Positions 1-11,615 of a stretch of DNA of 64,000 nt are shown piece after piece (position 1 is the stretch's first letter; every line of letters begins with the position of its first letter). The DNA is from Lachancea dasiensis (Eukaryota; Ascomycota; Saccharomycetes; Saccharomycetales; Saccharomycetaceae), in the NCBI GenBank assembly GCA_900074725.1, contig LT598456.1, forward strand, positions 69,488 through 133,487, given 5' to 3'. The position numbers were made by a program, and so were the translations under genes. The notes beneath the pieces were generated by a model, which worked only from the letters and a program-made list of their open reading frames with translations, had not been told where the DNA came from and searched no databases.

Positions 1-3000
1 ACTGCCTTGATCTCGCTATTCACGTACTATAGGGAAGCCGTGATTGCCACAGAAGGACTTCTTGATGTGCTGGTAAAATGTGAAACCAAGATACAAAATC
101 GCGTCAAGCTGGGGCTTAACTCTAAGATGCCCACAAGATTTCCTCCAGCTGTATTTTATACACCCAAAGAGCTGGGAGGTTTAGGAATGTTAAGCGCTTC
201 TCATATTCTAATTCCAGCTTCTGACCTTACTTGGTCCAAGCAGACTGATACAGGGATCACACACTTTAGATCAGGGATGACACATGAGGACGAAAAGTTG
301 ATTCCGACCCTATTTCGCTACATCACTACATGGGAAAATGAGTTTTTGGACTCTCAGCGTGTGTGGGCTGACTATGTTTTTAAGCGCCAAGAAGCACTAC
401 AGCAAAACCGTCGGTTAGCTTTCGAAGAGCTTGAAAGCTCTTGGGATCGTGGTGTTCCACGTATTAGTACGCTATTCCAAAAAGATCGTCATACTTTGGC
501 TTACGATAAGGGTCATCGCGCTCGATTAGAGTTTAAGACGTATTCCTTGGACCGTAATAATCCCTTTTGGTGGACGGATACAAGGCATGATGGTAAGCTC
601 TGGAATCTCAACAGTTACAGAACGGACGTCATTCAAGCTCTTGGTGGAATCGAAACCATATTGGAGCATACTTTGTTCAAAGGAACAGGATTTAACTCGT
701 GGGAAGGCCTCTTTTGGGAGAAGGCTTCTGGTTTCGAAGATTCTATGCAATTCAAAAAATTGACACACGCTCAAAGAACAGGTTTAAGTCAAATTCCGAA
801 TCGTCGCTTCACTTTATGGTGGTCACCAACCATCAATAGGGCCAACGTTTATGTTGGGTTTTTAGTACAGCTTGACCTCACAGGTATCTTTTTACATGGC
901 AAAATCCCCACCCTAAAAATTTCACTCATTCAAATCTTTAGGGCCCATTTGTGGCAAAAGATTCACGAAAGCGTTGTTTTCGACATTTGTCAAATTTTGG
1001 ATGTTGAAATGGACATGCTTCAAATCGAGTCTGTTGATAAGGAGGCTATTCACCCTCGTAAATCATACAAAATGAACTCGTCAGCAGCAGATGTAACCTT
1101 GCGCAGTAACTACTCGTGGCAGGTTTCTCGACCCTCCCTTCTTCATCAAACGAATGACAAGTTTGATGCAACGACTACTAGCAAAATGTGGATTGATGTC
1201 CAACTGCGGTACGGGGATTACGATTCCCATGACATTTCTCGTTACGTGAGAGCAAAGTTCTTAGACTACACTACTGATAATGTGAGCATGTATCCTTGCC
1301 CGACTGGCGTTATGGTTGGAATTGACCTTGCCTATAACATGTATGATTGTTACGGTAACTGGTTTGACGGATTCAAGCCGTTAATGCAAAATGGTATCAA
1401 AACTATTATGAAAGCAAATCCGTCTTTGTATGTTCTGCGAGAAAGAATACGGAAAGGATTACAAATTTACCAATCTCAAACGCAAGAGCCATTCTTAAAC
1501 TCTTCTAACTACGCCGAACTCTTCAGCGAGGATACCAAGTTGTTTATCGATGACACGAATGTTTACAGAGTTGCTGTACACAAGACGTACGAAGGAAACG
1601 TTGCGACCAAACCTATCAACGGGTGCATTTTTACTCTGAACCCAAAAACTGGTGAGCTCTACCTGAAAATTATCCATACTTCAGTCTGGGCGGGTCAAAA
1701 GCGCTTGAGCCAACTGGCAAAGTGGAAGACTGCCGAAGAAATCAGTGCTTTAATAAGATCTCTCCCTAAAGAGGAACAGCCCAAACAAATTATAGTGACA
1801 AGGAAGGCAATGTTGGATCCGCTTGAAGTTCATATGCTAGATTTCCCTAATATCTCGATTAGACCCACAGAATTGAAGATGCCCTTTGCGGCTTCGTTGG
1901 CAATTGAAAAGCTGTCAGACGTCGTAATGAAAGCCACAGAACCACAAATGGTGTTATTTAACATCTATGATGATTGGCTTGAAAGAGTTTCTTCGTACAC
2001 TGCTTTTTCCAGGCTGATATTGTTGCTACGTGGCTTAAGAACCAATGAGCAAAAGGCCCAAATAATCTTAAAGAGTGACCCCACTATTCCAATTAAAAGC
2101 CATCATTTGTGGCCATCATTCAATGATGATCAGTGGATAGAGGTAGAGTCCAAAATGCGCGACCTTATTTTGGAAGAGTATGGCACCAAGTATAATGTCA
2201 ATATTGCTTCCCTGACTCAGACCGAAATTAAAGACTTGATCTTAGGCCAAAATATCAAGGCTCCGTCGGTCAAACGTCAGCAGATGGCAGAAATAGAAGC
2301 AGCGACTGGTGATATACCTAAAGATCAGACGTCAGCGTCTGCTATGAAAATCAAACAGACCAACGCTCAAGGCGAAGAAATAATGGTAGTGACTTCCACC
2401 AATTACGAAAACCAGGCGTTCAGTACAAGCAACGAATGGCGTCAACGAGCGATCTCAAACTCACTTCTGTATCTGCGATTGAAGACGATATATTTGTCAT
2501 CAGAGGAGTTCGTGGAAGAAAAGAATGTTTTTATTCTTCCCAAAAACTTGTTGAAGAAGTTTGTTGAAATTGCAGATTCCAAAGCCCAGATAGGTGCGTT
2601 CATGTTTGGTAAACCCGCCACTGGTTATGAAAAGGTCAAGGAAATAAAGATCATTGTCATGGTGCCACAACTAGGGAACAGTCGCGCGGTTCAACTAAGC
2701 CGCTTATCAGAGCAGTCTCCGTACTTGCACGAGATGCAACTTTTAGGCTGGATTCATACGCAAAGTGAAGAACTAAAGCACATGTCAGCCCCAGAGATGA
2801 CAACTCATTCGAATTTGTTTGCGAATCAAAGGGATGCCGTAGATTTATCGGTTTGTTTAAATCCGGGTTCAATTTCGCTATCTGCTTACACCATGTCAGA
2901 AGAGGGTTTTGAGTGGGGCCTTTCTAATAAGGATATTTTTGATCCGTCGCCCGAAGGCTTTGAGCCTACCCATAGTGAGCACGCTCAGCTGATGCTGTCT

Positions 3001-3216
3001 GACAAAATTAACGGCTATTTCTTGGTGCCAGCTGCAGACACATGGAACTATGCTTTTATGGGTGCTGCATTCGATTCCCGCGGTACATGCGACTTAAAGC
3101 TGGATGTACCACTTGAGTTCTATAATGAACTGCATCGCCCTGTGCATTTCATGCAATTCAATGAAGTTGTGGAAAACGAAGAATTGGAACCAGAGCAGGA
3201 GGACGTATTAGGGTAA
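1..3216 (+). CDS. PRP8: Pre-mRNA splicing factor Prp8, C-terminal part (5' end outside window)
   Basis: U5 snRNP scaffold protein at the catalytic centre of the spliceosome. The reading frame is open from the first base, so the 5' end is cut by the window edge. About 1,071 residues remain; the yeast protein has about 2,410, so this is roughly the last 44%. The piece should cover the end of the reverse-transcriptase/endonuclease-like region, the RNase H-like domain (about residues 490-750) and the Jab1/MPN domain that binds Brr2 (from about residue 805, around [16 protein letters not shown]). The acidic tail ([12 protein letters not shown]) is present. In S. cerevisiae PRP8 (YHR165C) is next to DNA2 (YHR164C) in the same relative orientation; here one extra gene lies between them. 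Confidence 0.98.
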   Translation, partial: TALISLFTYYREAVIATEGLLDVLVKCETKIQNRVKLGLNSKMPTRFPPAVFYTPKELGGLGMLSASHILIPASDLTWSKQTDTGITHFRSGMTHEDEKLIPTLFRYITTWENEFLDSQRVWADYVFKRQEALQQNRRLAFEELESSWDRGVPRISTLFQKDRHTLAYDKGHRARLEFKTYSLDRNNPFWWTDTRHDGKLWNLNSYRTDVIQALGGIETILEHTLFKGTGFNSWEGLFWEKASGFEDSMQFKKLTHAQRTGLSQIPNRRFTLWWSPTINRANVYVGFLVQLDLTGIFLHGKIPTLKISLIQIFRAHLWQKIHESVVFDICQILDVEMDMLQIESVDKEAIHPRKSYKMNSSAADVTLRSNYSWQVSRPSLLHQTNDKFDATTTSKMWIDVQLRYGDYDSHDISRYVRAKFLDYTTDNVSMYPCPTGVMVGIDLAYNMYDCYGNWFDGFKPLMQNGIKTIMKANPSLYVLRERIRKGLQIYQSQTQEPFLNSSNYAELFSEDTKLFIDDTNVYRVAVHKTYEGNVATKPINGCIFTLNPKTGELYLKIIHTSVWAGQKRLSQLAKWKTAEEISALIRSLPKEEQPKQIIVTRKAMLDPLEVHMLDFPNISIRPTELKMPFAASLAIEKLSDVVMKATEPQMVLFNIYDDWLERVSSYTAFSRLILLLRGLRTNEQKAQIILKSDPTIPIKSHHLWPSFNDDQWIEVESKMRDLILEEYGTKYNVNIASLTQTEIKDLILGQNIKAPSVKRQQMAEIEAATGDIPKDQTSASAMKIKQTNAQGEEIMVVTSTNYENQAFSTSNEWRQRAISNSLLYLRLKTIYLSSEEFVEEKNVFILPKNLLKKFVEIADSKAQIGAFMFGKPATGYEKVKEIKIIVMVPQLGNSRAVQLSRLSEQSPYLHEMQLLGWIHTQSEELKHMSAPEMTTHSNLFANQRDAVDLSVCLNPGSISLSAYTMSEEGFEWGLSNKDIFDPSPEGFEPTHSEHAQLMLSDKINGYFLVPAADTWNYAFMGAAFDSRGTCDLKLDVPLEFYNELHRPVHFMQFNEVVENEELEPEQEDVLG

Positions 3217-3627
3217 ATGATAACACAAGCATTCATATGTGGCTTATAAACTGAGTAGATTTGAGGCCAAAACTTAAAAGTGAAAACTTTCGATCGAGAA
3301 TTGAAACAAATAGTAGCAAATTACGCCATTCAATTGCGTATAACAATCTCACATTTACATCGCGGCGATGGTCAAACCATTAATAATATTTCCTGGTATT
3401 GAAGTAGAATCGGACGCCATCCTTGCTCAATAAGTAGTAAGAGCGGCCCCGAATATATAGACTATTTATGATGGGGCGTCGCCGAGTCATTACACTAATT
3501 CCATACTTGATCTCTTAAGCCAACCACATTTTCTATACACGTCTGTTGATAATCTACGAGCCTATGAATACTATTGGAAAAAACAATTATCAACTTCAGC
3601 AGTCCCAGAGGGTATCGTCAGTGTTGA
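3217..3627. other. Intergenic, PRP8 to the SIM-protein gene
   Basis: About 410 bases holding the PRP8 3' region and the promoter of the next gene. Moderately AT-rich. No RNA gene or recognised motif was seen. Confidence 0.6.
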
Positions 3628-4413
3628 ATGAACATAACTGCTAGAAGAGACACGGGTAATGAGAATCATAATAACACAAACCTGAAAGATGCTCAATCAG
3701 TTTTAGAAGCCAAGAAAAGAGCATTGCTACGATCAATTGCAGAGAGGAAACAGAAAGCACAAAATGATAGGCTAAAAACGGAAGCAAAAGACTCAGTGCT
3801 TACTGCTGTCGAGGAGTTGGTGAGACTGGGGTTCTCATTTGATTCACTGAGCCGAGAGCCGCTCCTTAGTAAGGAATTTTTGAAAGAGGCCTTTGAAGAA
3901 TCAGGCCGAACAGTATCGATCATGGAGACAAATAGTTCTAAGGTCAATACTACATTCGACCATGTGAATCCTGTTATCGAGCCTGTACAGGTTGATACCC
4001 CTGCCCCACTCGAGGCCCAGCTTTTACCTACAGCAGAGCCTGCTTTCAAAAGAAGATCTGTTAACAAAAGCCCTGTATGGCTGCAAGACCTTGTCATTGA
4101 TCTCACCAGTAGCGGGGATGATGACGATACAGCTAACTCAGGAGAAATAGATGCTCCTCACCAAAGCCATGGAGGCGTCCTGGGGCCGGCGAATAATGCT
4201 ACTGCCATCAACATTGGATCCGAGGTCAGCAGGCTAACAATGCGTCTAAAGATTGAAATTTCACGCCTGAGACAGCGCCTCAAAGCCTGTCAATCCGCTT
4301 CGATAACCGAAAATACCTTGAAAGTTTTGTTGGACAAAAAGGAAGATATGATCCAGGATATCGAGAGCTTGTTCCTTGAACTCGAAGCACGAAAAGAGCG
4401 TCCCCCCGGTTGA
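3628..4413 (+). CDS. Unrecognised coiled-coil protein with a SUMO-interacting motif
   Basis: 261 residues; the ATG follows directly on an in-frame TGA, so the start is well fixed. I do not recognise the family. Residues about 20-60 are a highly charged helix (AKKRALLRSIAERKQKAQ) and the last 60 residues look like a second coiled coil (MRLKIEISRLRQRLKACQ). Between them residues 156-167 read VIDLTSSGDDDD, a hydrophobic V-I-x-L core followed by acidic residues, the form of a canonical SUMO-interacting motif. The middle (95-200) is otherwise likely disordered. No gene lies between PRP8 and DNA2 in S. cerevisiae as I recall the map; NOP19, the other local candidate, should be on the opposite strand beside RIE1. 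A nuclear, SUMO-linked role is inference. Confidence 0.75.
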   Translation: MNITARRDTGNENHNNTNLKDAQSVLEAKKRALLRSIAERKQKAQNDRLKTEAKDSVLTAVEELVRLGFSFDSLSREPLLSKEFLKEAFEESGRTVSIMETNSSKVNTTFDHVNPVIEPVQVDTPAPLEAQLLPTAEPAFKRRSVNKSPVWLQDLVIDLTSSGDDDDTANSGEIDAPHQSHGGVLGPANNATAINIGSEVSRLTMRLKIEISRLRQRLKACQSASITENTLKVLLDKKEDMIQDIESLFLELEARKERPPG

Positions 4414-4984
4414 AATTAACCAAAAATTCAGGAGTACTTGATTTTAATTGCGTCCTAATGCCTGTCGTAGACATATAAAAGCCGTCAAAATCTTACAATA
4501 TCCTGAGTTGTATCTTTGCAGATGGGGGGAAAGGTTGGAAAGAGAGCAAATGTTAAATATCGCTATGGAAGACAAATTGAAGGTAGCTTAGCGCTTCTGA
4601 ATGGTTTAGTATATCAATGATCCAAATGGCAAATCTACGGCGCACTAGTACGGGATGTCAATCATTTGATCGTTCAATAACTATAGATTTATTCTTCCCA
4701 CCTGAAGTGGGGAATTGAACCGAATGAAGTGTACAAAGTCACCAAACTGGACTATAAACAAACCTGAAGCGGAAGAGTATCAGTTAATGGTTAAGGACTT
4801 TGAAAATGATAAAAGTGGGACGCTGACGATCATCTATATCAAAAATATCATTTAGCACGCTATATCTCGTTACTTTCGACATTACCTGCAGCATCTCTAC
4901 TCTCGATGGATCAAAATCGTAGATCAGCCGAAATCAGTGATACGATCACACCTGCCGTGATTGAAATCAACAGACTTTGGGTCC
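4414..4984. other. Intergenic, DNA2 promoter
   Basis: About 570 AT-rich bases upstream of DNA2. No Mbp1 box (ACGCGT) of the type found before many replication genes was seen, and no RNA gene. Confidence 0.5.
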
Positions 4985-7900
4985 ATGGGCTCGGAAGAAT
5001 TGAAAAAGAGGAAACAAAGTCCATTTGCATCTCCTGAACGTGGAAATCGCGCGACAGTAGCTGGTAACAAAGGCACAAGCTCGGCGGTAACGTCTTGCTC
5101 TAACAGCAGAACGACCAATATTAAGAAGCGGTATAAATTTGCTCCTCTTGATACATTATGCAAGAAATCAAAGAGCCTTCAAGATGAAGGGATTATGCAA
5201 AACTCTCTATCTATTTCCCAAGTGCGTCAATCAAGAAAAAGAGATAACACTGCGCCGCCTGTCATTGCGTTTGACTGCAATGGCACTAAGAGAGCAGAAG
5301 AACCCCAGAAGCGCGCTGAAGGAGCTTTACACGAACTCGATGCCCCCGAAGAGGTGGTCTGGAAATACTCCCCGAAAAAACCTCAGGCCTTTGACGGCGA
5401 GCAAGGTTTTCGCTCGCCCTCAGATGACAGTTTGATCGAGCAAGCTGCCAAAGAATCATCTACACCAATTGTTCCTAATAGATATAGCCGCGTTTTGAAT
5501 TTCTCTCACATAAACGCCGCGCATAGTCGAAATGATGGCACTTGGCCATTGGAGTCTAGAGAGTCACCTCTAAAACAATATCCCCATCCAAAGAATTTTA
5601 ATAGACCATCTTCATCTCGACCATCGACAAGAGATATTGAGGAGATCATAAACGACATCGAAGGCGGTTTTGGACTAAAACCCGCATTCCAAAACAAGGA
5701 TATTCCATCGTCTCCAACACAGATGGTATCCCAAAGGCTGCTTGCCAAGAAAGAGTCTGATGAATTAGGGAGAACAAACATTTCATCATCATCACCAGTT
5801 CATTTAGAGACTCGAGATCAAGATATTAAAGGCAATGATAATGAAAAGGATAATGATTACGAAAGTGACGACAATAACAACGACGATCATGACGATGATG
5901 ATGATGACTCCCTCATCGATGCACTTACACAGAAATATGGAGATGCAGGTGAACTTAACAAAGAAGGCTCAAGTCTAAATTCAGTGATAAAGTCTAGTGT
6001 TGAGCCCCACAATAATGCAGCATCTGATGGAACTTGCGATGACTCATTAATAGAATATTTGCAAGAAACAGAAAATACGTTGAGAAATAGAAAGCCATCT
6101 GTTCAAGAATCTCAAGTTGAAGCAGAAATTGAAACTGTTGAGAAGACTTTTTCACAAACCTTCACTGTCAACGAAGGTGCTTCGGGTGCCATGGGACAGG
6201 ATAATGAGATCAGTGAATTTATCGAAAGAGCAAAGTTTGCTGTTTCGAGAAGTGACATGAGAAGATTGGTAATTTTGAAGAGCCAGATCCAAACTTATGA
6301 CGGCAACGCCCAACAAAAGATTGTCACATGTATTGATGATGTTGGAGCCATTAGCAAACTTATTATTCGACAGCCGTGGTTTGAACTCGACTTCAAGCGT
6401 GGCGACGTGCTCCACACTATACCTGGTCAAAATTCTACTAATAAAAGTCTTTTTTCAAGCGATGTTGATCCTCTAACCCTTAAAATGAACGATAATTTGC
6501 TTATCCTCAATCCGGACATATTACTACCAGCTACTACTGTAGGGAGGGCTATTGAATGTGAAAGAAGAGCGATTATTTGCAATCAAATTAGTGGACCGGG
6601 TGAGCCTAGTCTTCCTGCGCTCGTCGGAAGTATTGTTCATGAACTTTTACAATCCTGCTTGAGATATAAGCTTGACCATCAACGTCTAAGCGATGATTTT
6701 GTTACATCTACCCTCACCTCACTTTTAAAATTTTATGCGTCAGATATCATAATGTGCCAAACAACCACCGAAGCCCTATCGAGGCAAATTGTCAACGAAC
6801 ATGTTCCAAACGTCAAGAGCTTCATTGACCAATACGTGAGAAGTAGCCATGCAAAGTCTACGAAAGCTAGAGGTCATTACAAATACACTGAACCTTTAAC
6901 TATATCAAATATTATTGATATTGAGGAAAATATCTGGTCCCCAATGTACGGACTAAAAGGCTTCATAGATGCGACTGTTGAGGTGCAATTGCCTAATAAT
7001 ACAAGATTCATATCTCCCTTGGAGCTCAAAACAGGCAAGACTAAAGCAATTTCTCATGAAGCTCAAGGAAGTATTTACACGCTCTTGCTTAACGACAGAT
7101 ATGAGCTTCCAGTTCAATTTTTCCTTCTCTTTTACACAAAGTCTAATGACTTTAGGAGGCACAATGCAGTTCTTACTTCATTAAAACACTTACTGGTATT
7201 AAGGAATAGAGTAACGAATTATTTGACTCACGAACTTACTGAAATGACAACACTCACATCAGGAAAGTCTGAGTTACCTCCCATTCTCGGCAGCTCCGTT
7301 TGTGACAATTGCTATTCAAAAACTGAGTGTATGGTTCTCAATAATCTTTGTGACAATGGAACTGCAGCTGACAGCGGGTTGAAGGAAGGCGAGTATGACA
7401 TGTTAACCGGCCATTTAGACCAAAATCATCAGCGATACAGGGACTTTTTCACTAAATATGAAGGTCTTATCAAGAAAGAGGAATCGAGTTTGAATGGCAT
7501 GAATAGGGAAGTTTTTCTGCTCGACAGTACGACAAGAGAGTCGCTCAGTGGTAAATGTCTGAGCAATTTGATAATCAAACAATCTGATGAGCATGAAACA
7601 AGCAAAACAATTCAATATACCTTTATCAGGAAGAATGACGCCGCCAATTTGCCGCTAATGACAAATTCACAACTTTCAAAAAATGATATCGTGATTATAA
7701 GCGATGAATGTGGTCATTTTGCACTGTGTACAGGCCGTGTAGCGTCAATATCAAGCCAAGAGGTGTCAATCATGACTTCACGCAGACTTGAAAGTAATAA
7801 TATTCATACACCAGGATTTGAGAAGAATACTAACCAAACTCTCAAAACGGTCCTCATGCCAACAAGTCGCTCCAACTCAGTTCAGCAAAAATCTATAACG

Positions 7901-9562
7901 TATCGGATCGACCGAAATGAGGTGCAGCAAGGGATGGCTCTTGCTCGTTTCAATCTACTAAACTTATTCCTACCTCCTATTTCTCCTGGTACAACGAAAA
8001 TGGATGAGATATCGGGGGCAAATCTTGATCTCAAAGCTTCCTGGGGAGGCGATTCGAAGAGAAGGGAACTTATTGTCGACGAGCGGCCACCCCAATATGT
8101 TCCTGGGACTCTGCCACCATTAATTAAGTTTGATGAAACGAATACCAAAAATTTCAACGAAGATCAGCGAGCTGCTTTCGAGAAGGTTGTAAGAGCAGAT
8201 GATTATGTTCTATTATTAGGCATGCCTGGCACAGGGAAAACAACCCTTATAGTGGATATCGTTAAGACTTTGGTAGCAAATGGAAAAACCATATTACTAA
8301 CCTCATATACACATTCAGCTATCGACAACATTCTTATCAAATTGAAGAATGCAAATGTTAATATCATGAGGTTGGGACACAAGCATCGTGTGCATCCAGA
8401 GGCACAACAGTTTGTCACAGATCTCACAGGCGCTGAAACATTTCAGGATCTGGCTGAAATTACTGACAAAGCCCAAGTGGTTGCCACTACGTGTTTGAAT
8501 ATACACGATACACTACTATCAATTAGGCGTAAAGACTTTGATTATGTAATAGTCGATGAGGCCAGTCAGTTGTCATTGCCAATGTGCTTAGGGCCCTTAA
8601 AGTTCGCGCCTAGGTTTGTCCTCGTTGGTGACCACTATCAGCTCCCACCTTTGGTCAAAAACGATGCTGCGCGAGTAGGTGGTTTAGATGCTTCTTTATT
8701 CAAGATCTTATGCGATAAGCATCCAAACTCTGTTGTCGAACTAACTCACCAATACCGCATGTGTCAAGATATCATGACCCTTTCAAACTATTTGATTTAT
8801 AATGGAAAGCTAAAGTGTGGAAACGATATGGTTAGAGACCAAACTTTAGATGTCCCACATCCACATGTTCTGGACAAATGGAAACGGTCTGGCACTTCTG
8901 AAAGCTGGCTACAAAACGTAGTTGACAGCACCAAAAAAGTTATGTTTTTGGATCATGATAGCAGCGATGTTTTTCAAGAGGTGGCAGAAAAGGACAACAT
9001 TAAAAATTACGGCGAGGCTGAGATTGTCTGGCAATGTGTTACAGCCATGGTTGAAAGCGGAGTGCAGTACAAAGATATCGGGGTGATGACTTTGTACCGG
9101 GCCCAATTGCGGCTCTTGCGAAAATTGCTCAATTCTGAAGAGAATTCTGATCTGGAAATTTTGACTGCTGATCAATTTCAAGGCCGTGATAAGCAGTGTA
9201 TTATAATATCAATGGTTCGCAGTAACGATCAACTCAATGGTGGCAGCTTGCTTCGAGAGTTACGTCGTGTTAACGTTGCGATGACCCGTGCTAAGTCCAA
9301 GCTAGTAATTATCGGATCAAGGAAAACTGTGAGCTCAGTAGAAAGTTTAAGAGGTCTCATGGTGCTGTTGGAGGCGCAAGGCTGGCTTTACTCATTGCCA
9401 CGCGACTGTTTGGAGTGCTATGATCTACCTCGACCTCAAATGTCCCAAAAATTGCATCCTACAGAGCCAAAGAGAGCCCCGCGCAAAAATGGCAATATCA
9501 CTGCTAACTCGAAGTTCGTTCAAGACAAGCCTGTTGTCCGCGATATTCTCAATGGTATGTGA
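4985..9562 (+). CDS. DNA2: Dna2 nuclease-helicase
   Basis: ATP-dependent 5'-3' helicase and single-strand nuclease that trims long Okazaki flaps and resects double-strand breaks. From the first in-frame ATG it has 1,525 residues; the yeast protein has about 1,522. The first 450 residues are disordered, with an Asp-rich run near DDHDDDDDDSLIDAL. Next comes the RecB-type nuclease with GFIDATVEV and LELKTGK catalytic motifs, and the cysteines of the Fe-S cluster (CERRAIIC and CDNCYSKTEC). The C-terminal SF1B helicase shows Walker A GMPGTGKTT at about residue 1079, Walker B VDEASQL at about 1190, GDHYQLPPL, HQYRM and the motif VI VAMTRAKSKL. All key residues look intact. The frame is open a few codons upstream with only a TTG, so the ATG at 4985 was chosen. 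Confidence 0.98.
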   Translation: MGSEELKKRKQSPFASPERGNRATVAGNKGTSSAVTSCSNSRTTNIKKRYKFAPLDTLCKKSKSLQDEGIMQNSLSISQVRQSRKRDNTAPPVIAFDCNGTKRAEEPQKRAEGALHELDAPEEVVWKYSPKKPQAFDGEQGFRSPSDDSLIEQAAKESSTPIVPNRYSRVLNFSHINAAHSRNDGTWPLESRESPLKQYPHPKNFNRPSSSRPSTRDIEEIINDIEGGFGLKPAFQNKDIPSSPTQMVSQRLLAKKESDELGRTNISSSSPVHLETRDQDIKGNDNEKDNDYESDDNNNDDHDDDDDDSLIDALTQKYGDAGELNKEGSSLNSVIKSSVEPHNNAASDGTCDDSLIEYLQETENTLRNRKPSVQESQVEAEIETVEKTFSQTFTVNEGASGAMGQDNEISEFIERAKFAVSRSDMRRLVILKSQIQTYDGNAQQKIVTCIDDVGAISKLIIRQPWFELDFKRGDVLHTIPGQNSTNKSLFSSDVDPLTLKMNDNLLILNPDILLPATTVGRAIECERRAIICNQISGPGEPSLPALVGSIVHELLQSCLRYKLDHQRLSDDFVTSTLTSLLKFYASDIIMCQTTTEALSRQIVNEHVPNVKSFIDQYVRSSHAKSTKARGHYKYTEPLTISNIIDIEENIWSPMYGLKGFIDATVEVQLPNNTRFISPLELKTGKTKAISHEAQGSIYTLLLNDRYELPVQFFLLFYTKSNDFRRHNAVLTSLKHLLVLRNRVTNYLTHELTEMTTLTSGKSELPPILGSSVCDNCYSKTECMVLNNLCDNGTAADSGLKEGEYDMLTGHLDQNHQRYRDFFTKYEGLIKKEESSLNGMNREVFLLDSTTRESLSGKCLSNLIIKQSDEHETSKTIQYTFIRKNDAANLPLMTNSQLSKNDIVIISDECGHFALCTGRVASISSQEVSIMTSRRLESNNIHTPGFEKNTNQTLKTVLMPTSRSNSVQQKSITYRIDRNEVQQGMALARFNLLNLFLPPISPGTTKMDEISGANLDLKASWGGDSKRRELIVDERPPQYVPGTLPPLIKFDETNTKNFNEDQRAAFEKVVRADDYVLLLGMPGTGKTTLIVDIVKTLVANGKTILLTSYTHSAIDNILIKLKNANVNIMRLGHKHRVHPEAQQFVTDLTGAETFQDLAEITDKAQVVATTCLNIHDTLLSIRRKDFDYVIVDEASQLSLPMCLGPLKFAPRFVLVGDHYQLPPLVKNDAARVGGLDASLFKILCDKHPNSVVELTHQYRMCQDIMTLSNYLIYNGKLKCGNDMVRDQTLDVPHPHVLDKWKRSGTSESWLQNVVDSTKKVMFLDHDSSDVFQEVAEKDNIKNYGEAEIVWQCVTAMVESGVQYKDIGVMTLYRAQLRLLRKLLNSEENSDLEILTADQFQGRDKQCIIISMVRSNDQLNGGSLLRELRRVNVAMTRAKSKLVIIGSRKTVSSVESLRGLMVLLEAQGWLYSLPRDCLECYDLPRPQMSQKLHPTEPKRAPRKNGNITANSKFVQDKPVVRDILNGM

Positions 9563-10424
9563 AAAACAAAGATACACTCGTTAGACATAATCGCTGGCTT
9601 TTTATGTCCAAATCGGGGTGGGGCAGACCAGCTGACATAACAGGACGATCAACTTCTAAAACGTAAACTGTAACCAAGCTTAAGCATTCTATTATTTACA
9701 CTATATAACATGTGCCATTGGAAGGGTTTTAACAGAAGTGGCTTGAATCTAGAGGGCTAAATAGAGCCTGTTCTGTGAAGGATGAGATAAATAGGGCCTG
9801 ACTGTGGTTGATATGACATTTGAAATTGCTGCTTTTCTAGTTGGAGGTGTGACACCCTCACCCTGCATGGCCCACTGGTACTTGGGGCATGGCTGAACGT
9901 ATATATCATGCCAAGGGCTCCGAAAGTTCAACAACAATTTCCTAAGTCGACCCTCGGCGGCTAAATGAGGACGGGCGCATGAATAAAAAAATGCAGTTTC
10001 TACCCAGTTTCCATATGGCCAATGAAGTAAACGAGTTCCTATACAATACTACAGGACTTGCACTGCTATTACACCGTCCAGGCGCTTCCTAGGTCCAAAT
10101 CAAGAAACAATGGGGAGGGTTGGTACCTCATTTACAACACAAGTCTCGCTGTATACTGTTGCAGAGCCGGCACTTTTGATGAAACCTACTATCCGCCCTG
10201 TCATATGAGGATCCTGGCTAAGACGTCCGCCCAGCACCTGTTGCTGCTTACCAGTTTGAAATGATGATCATCCCCCAAAATCCAGAGCGACGTCTCAAAG
10301 TCACCTAGGCATATTCGAGAAGCTAGAGGATGCTTTTGAAGCTTCAGAATCCCAAAACGACATTAGATATGTCCCACGAACGTTGCTTGTCTGGTAAGCC
10401 CATGGTCTCAATGGGAGCCATCCC

Positions 10425-10447
10425 GATGTCACGGTGACATCACGTGG
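10425..10447. promoter_or_regulatory. 17-bp palindrome abutting a CACGTG box
   Basis: GATGTCAC and GTGACATC flank a single G, a perfect inverted repeat with 8-bp arms at 10425-10441. Its last base starts CACGTG at 10441-10446, and ATCACGTG at 10440-10447 fits the Cbf1/CDEI consensus RTCACRTG. A second CACGTG is at 10491-10496. It resembles a transcription factor site cluster; the protein is not known. Confidence 0.6.
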
Positions 10448-10524
10448 TCAAAATAGTCTTTTTCTTTCCTGTCGTCTAAAAAACAGGTTTCACGTGGGAC
10501 GAGCCAACATCATAGAGCACCCAC

Positions 10525-10551
10525 GTAGACCACGTCAAAGGCGTGGTCTAC
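10525..10551. repeat. Perfect 10-bp inverted repeat (hairpin)
   Basis: GTAGACCACG (10525-10534) and CGTGGTCTAC (10542-10551) are exact reverse complements around a 7-base spacer TCAAAGG. It could be a dimer site for a regulator or an RNA hairpin; nothing in the sequence decides between these. Confidence 0.65.
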
Positions 10552-11615
10552 CCATTCGCTCCCACTTTTGTGACAACATCTGCATCCTTGTGGTTGAAAA
10601 TCGCAAAACTACCCACACGCATTACCGTCGAAAGTATTCTTCCATTTTTTTTTTCCCTCTTCCGTTCCCGGTCGTTGTGGCCTGATTTTCCTATGTCTAC
10701 GCAACACATTCCGCTCTGACATTTCGTTTCGGACTTATCATCCACATCTCATCACGCATGACAAATTCAAGAAGCACCACGCGGTACCTAACGGGTGTTT
10801 AATGGGTTTCGCGAGTAGCAGAATCTTTCTACCAGTATCCTCAAAAATGGCAGCCCTTGTTCCAACCAGCAGGATAAGATCTATGCAAAGATAAGCCCGA
10901 CCAGCGACACTGCATCGGCGGAACTTACCTACCTCGTTAACAAGGAAGATATCCCATTGGAAAGCATAGGGTGGTGATAATTTGCTGTTAGCGAATCGGC
11001 TGCTAATCAAGTCTGAGCCAACCAAAAACGTTCACTATTTGTAAATTTTTTTTCTCAAATGCACCAAGGGCTGCCAATTCCGCTTCGTTTCCTCGTTGAT
11101 AGCTTTGGTGCTTTCCAGCTTGCGAACGATCTACAGTCGCAGCTGTGTGGCTTGCCTCTGAGGAATCTCACCAGGCATCGCGTAATTTAATTCCGCACGC
11201 AACGGCATTGAAAGCGGGGCATGATCGTAAGAAGTATACACCACTAATACAAAGAGCGAAATCCGGAGGGTACCGGTTATACAATGTAAATCGCTTAGCA
11301 AGGCCTGACTAAATTGACGTTACACAGTCACATACACAAACGAATGGTGAAATAAATAAAAAAAAAGGAAAGGAGGGGAGAATCCAACTTTCCATCACTT
11401 TTGTTGCTTCTCGACCAGGCACGGGTTGCTGGATTTGAGTTATTTTTCCTGGTACTAGGTAGATTCTAGTATAGCGGCGGGGAAGGACGCACAATTTTGG
11501 CGGAATTGAAGTAGTGCGGTAGAATTGTAATCCGAGTGAAATTTAAGAGTTACAATAAAAGTAAGGGAATTAGGAGAACAGAAGACAAAGCGATTCATTG
11601 AGACACTCTGAAGGT

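Larger units (their letters stand above)
9563..11615. other. Long intergenic region upstream of RIE1
   Basis: About 2 kb without a supportable gene; the small open frames here have no domain and odd composition. The middle (10.42-10.55 kb) carries two perfect inverted repeats and two CACGTG boxes, listed separately. A pyrimidine-rich tract lies at about 10.64-10.67 kb. The stretch between RIE1 and the palindromes is probably a long RIE1 promoter or leader. No tRNA was seen. Confidence 0.6.

Noticed and set aside
10425-10560. Centromere, because of the CDEI-like ATCACGTG
   Set aside because: No CDEIII (TTCCGAA core) lies at the right distance and no 80-160 bp highly AT-rich CDEII follows. The same holds for the other RTCACRTG sites.
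9749-10690. Small open frames upstream of RIE1
   Set aside because: Under 85 codons, no conserved features, overlapping palindromes and pyrimidine tracts.
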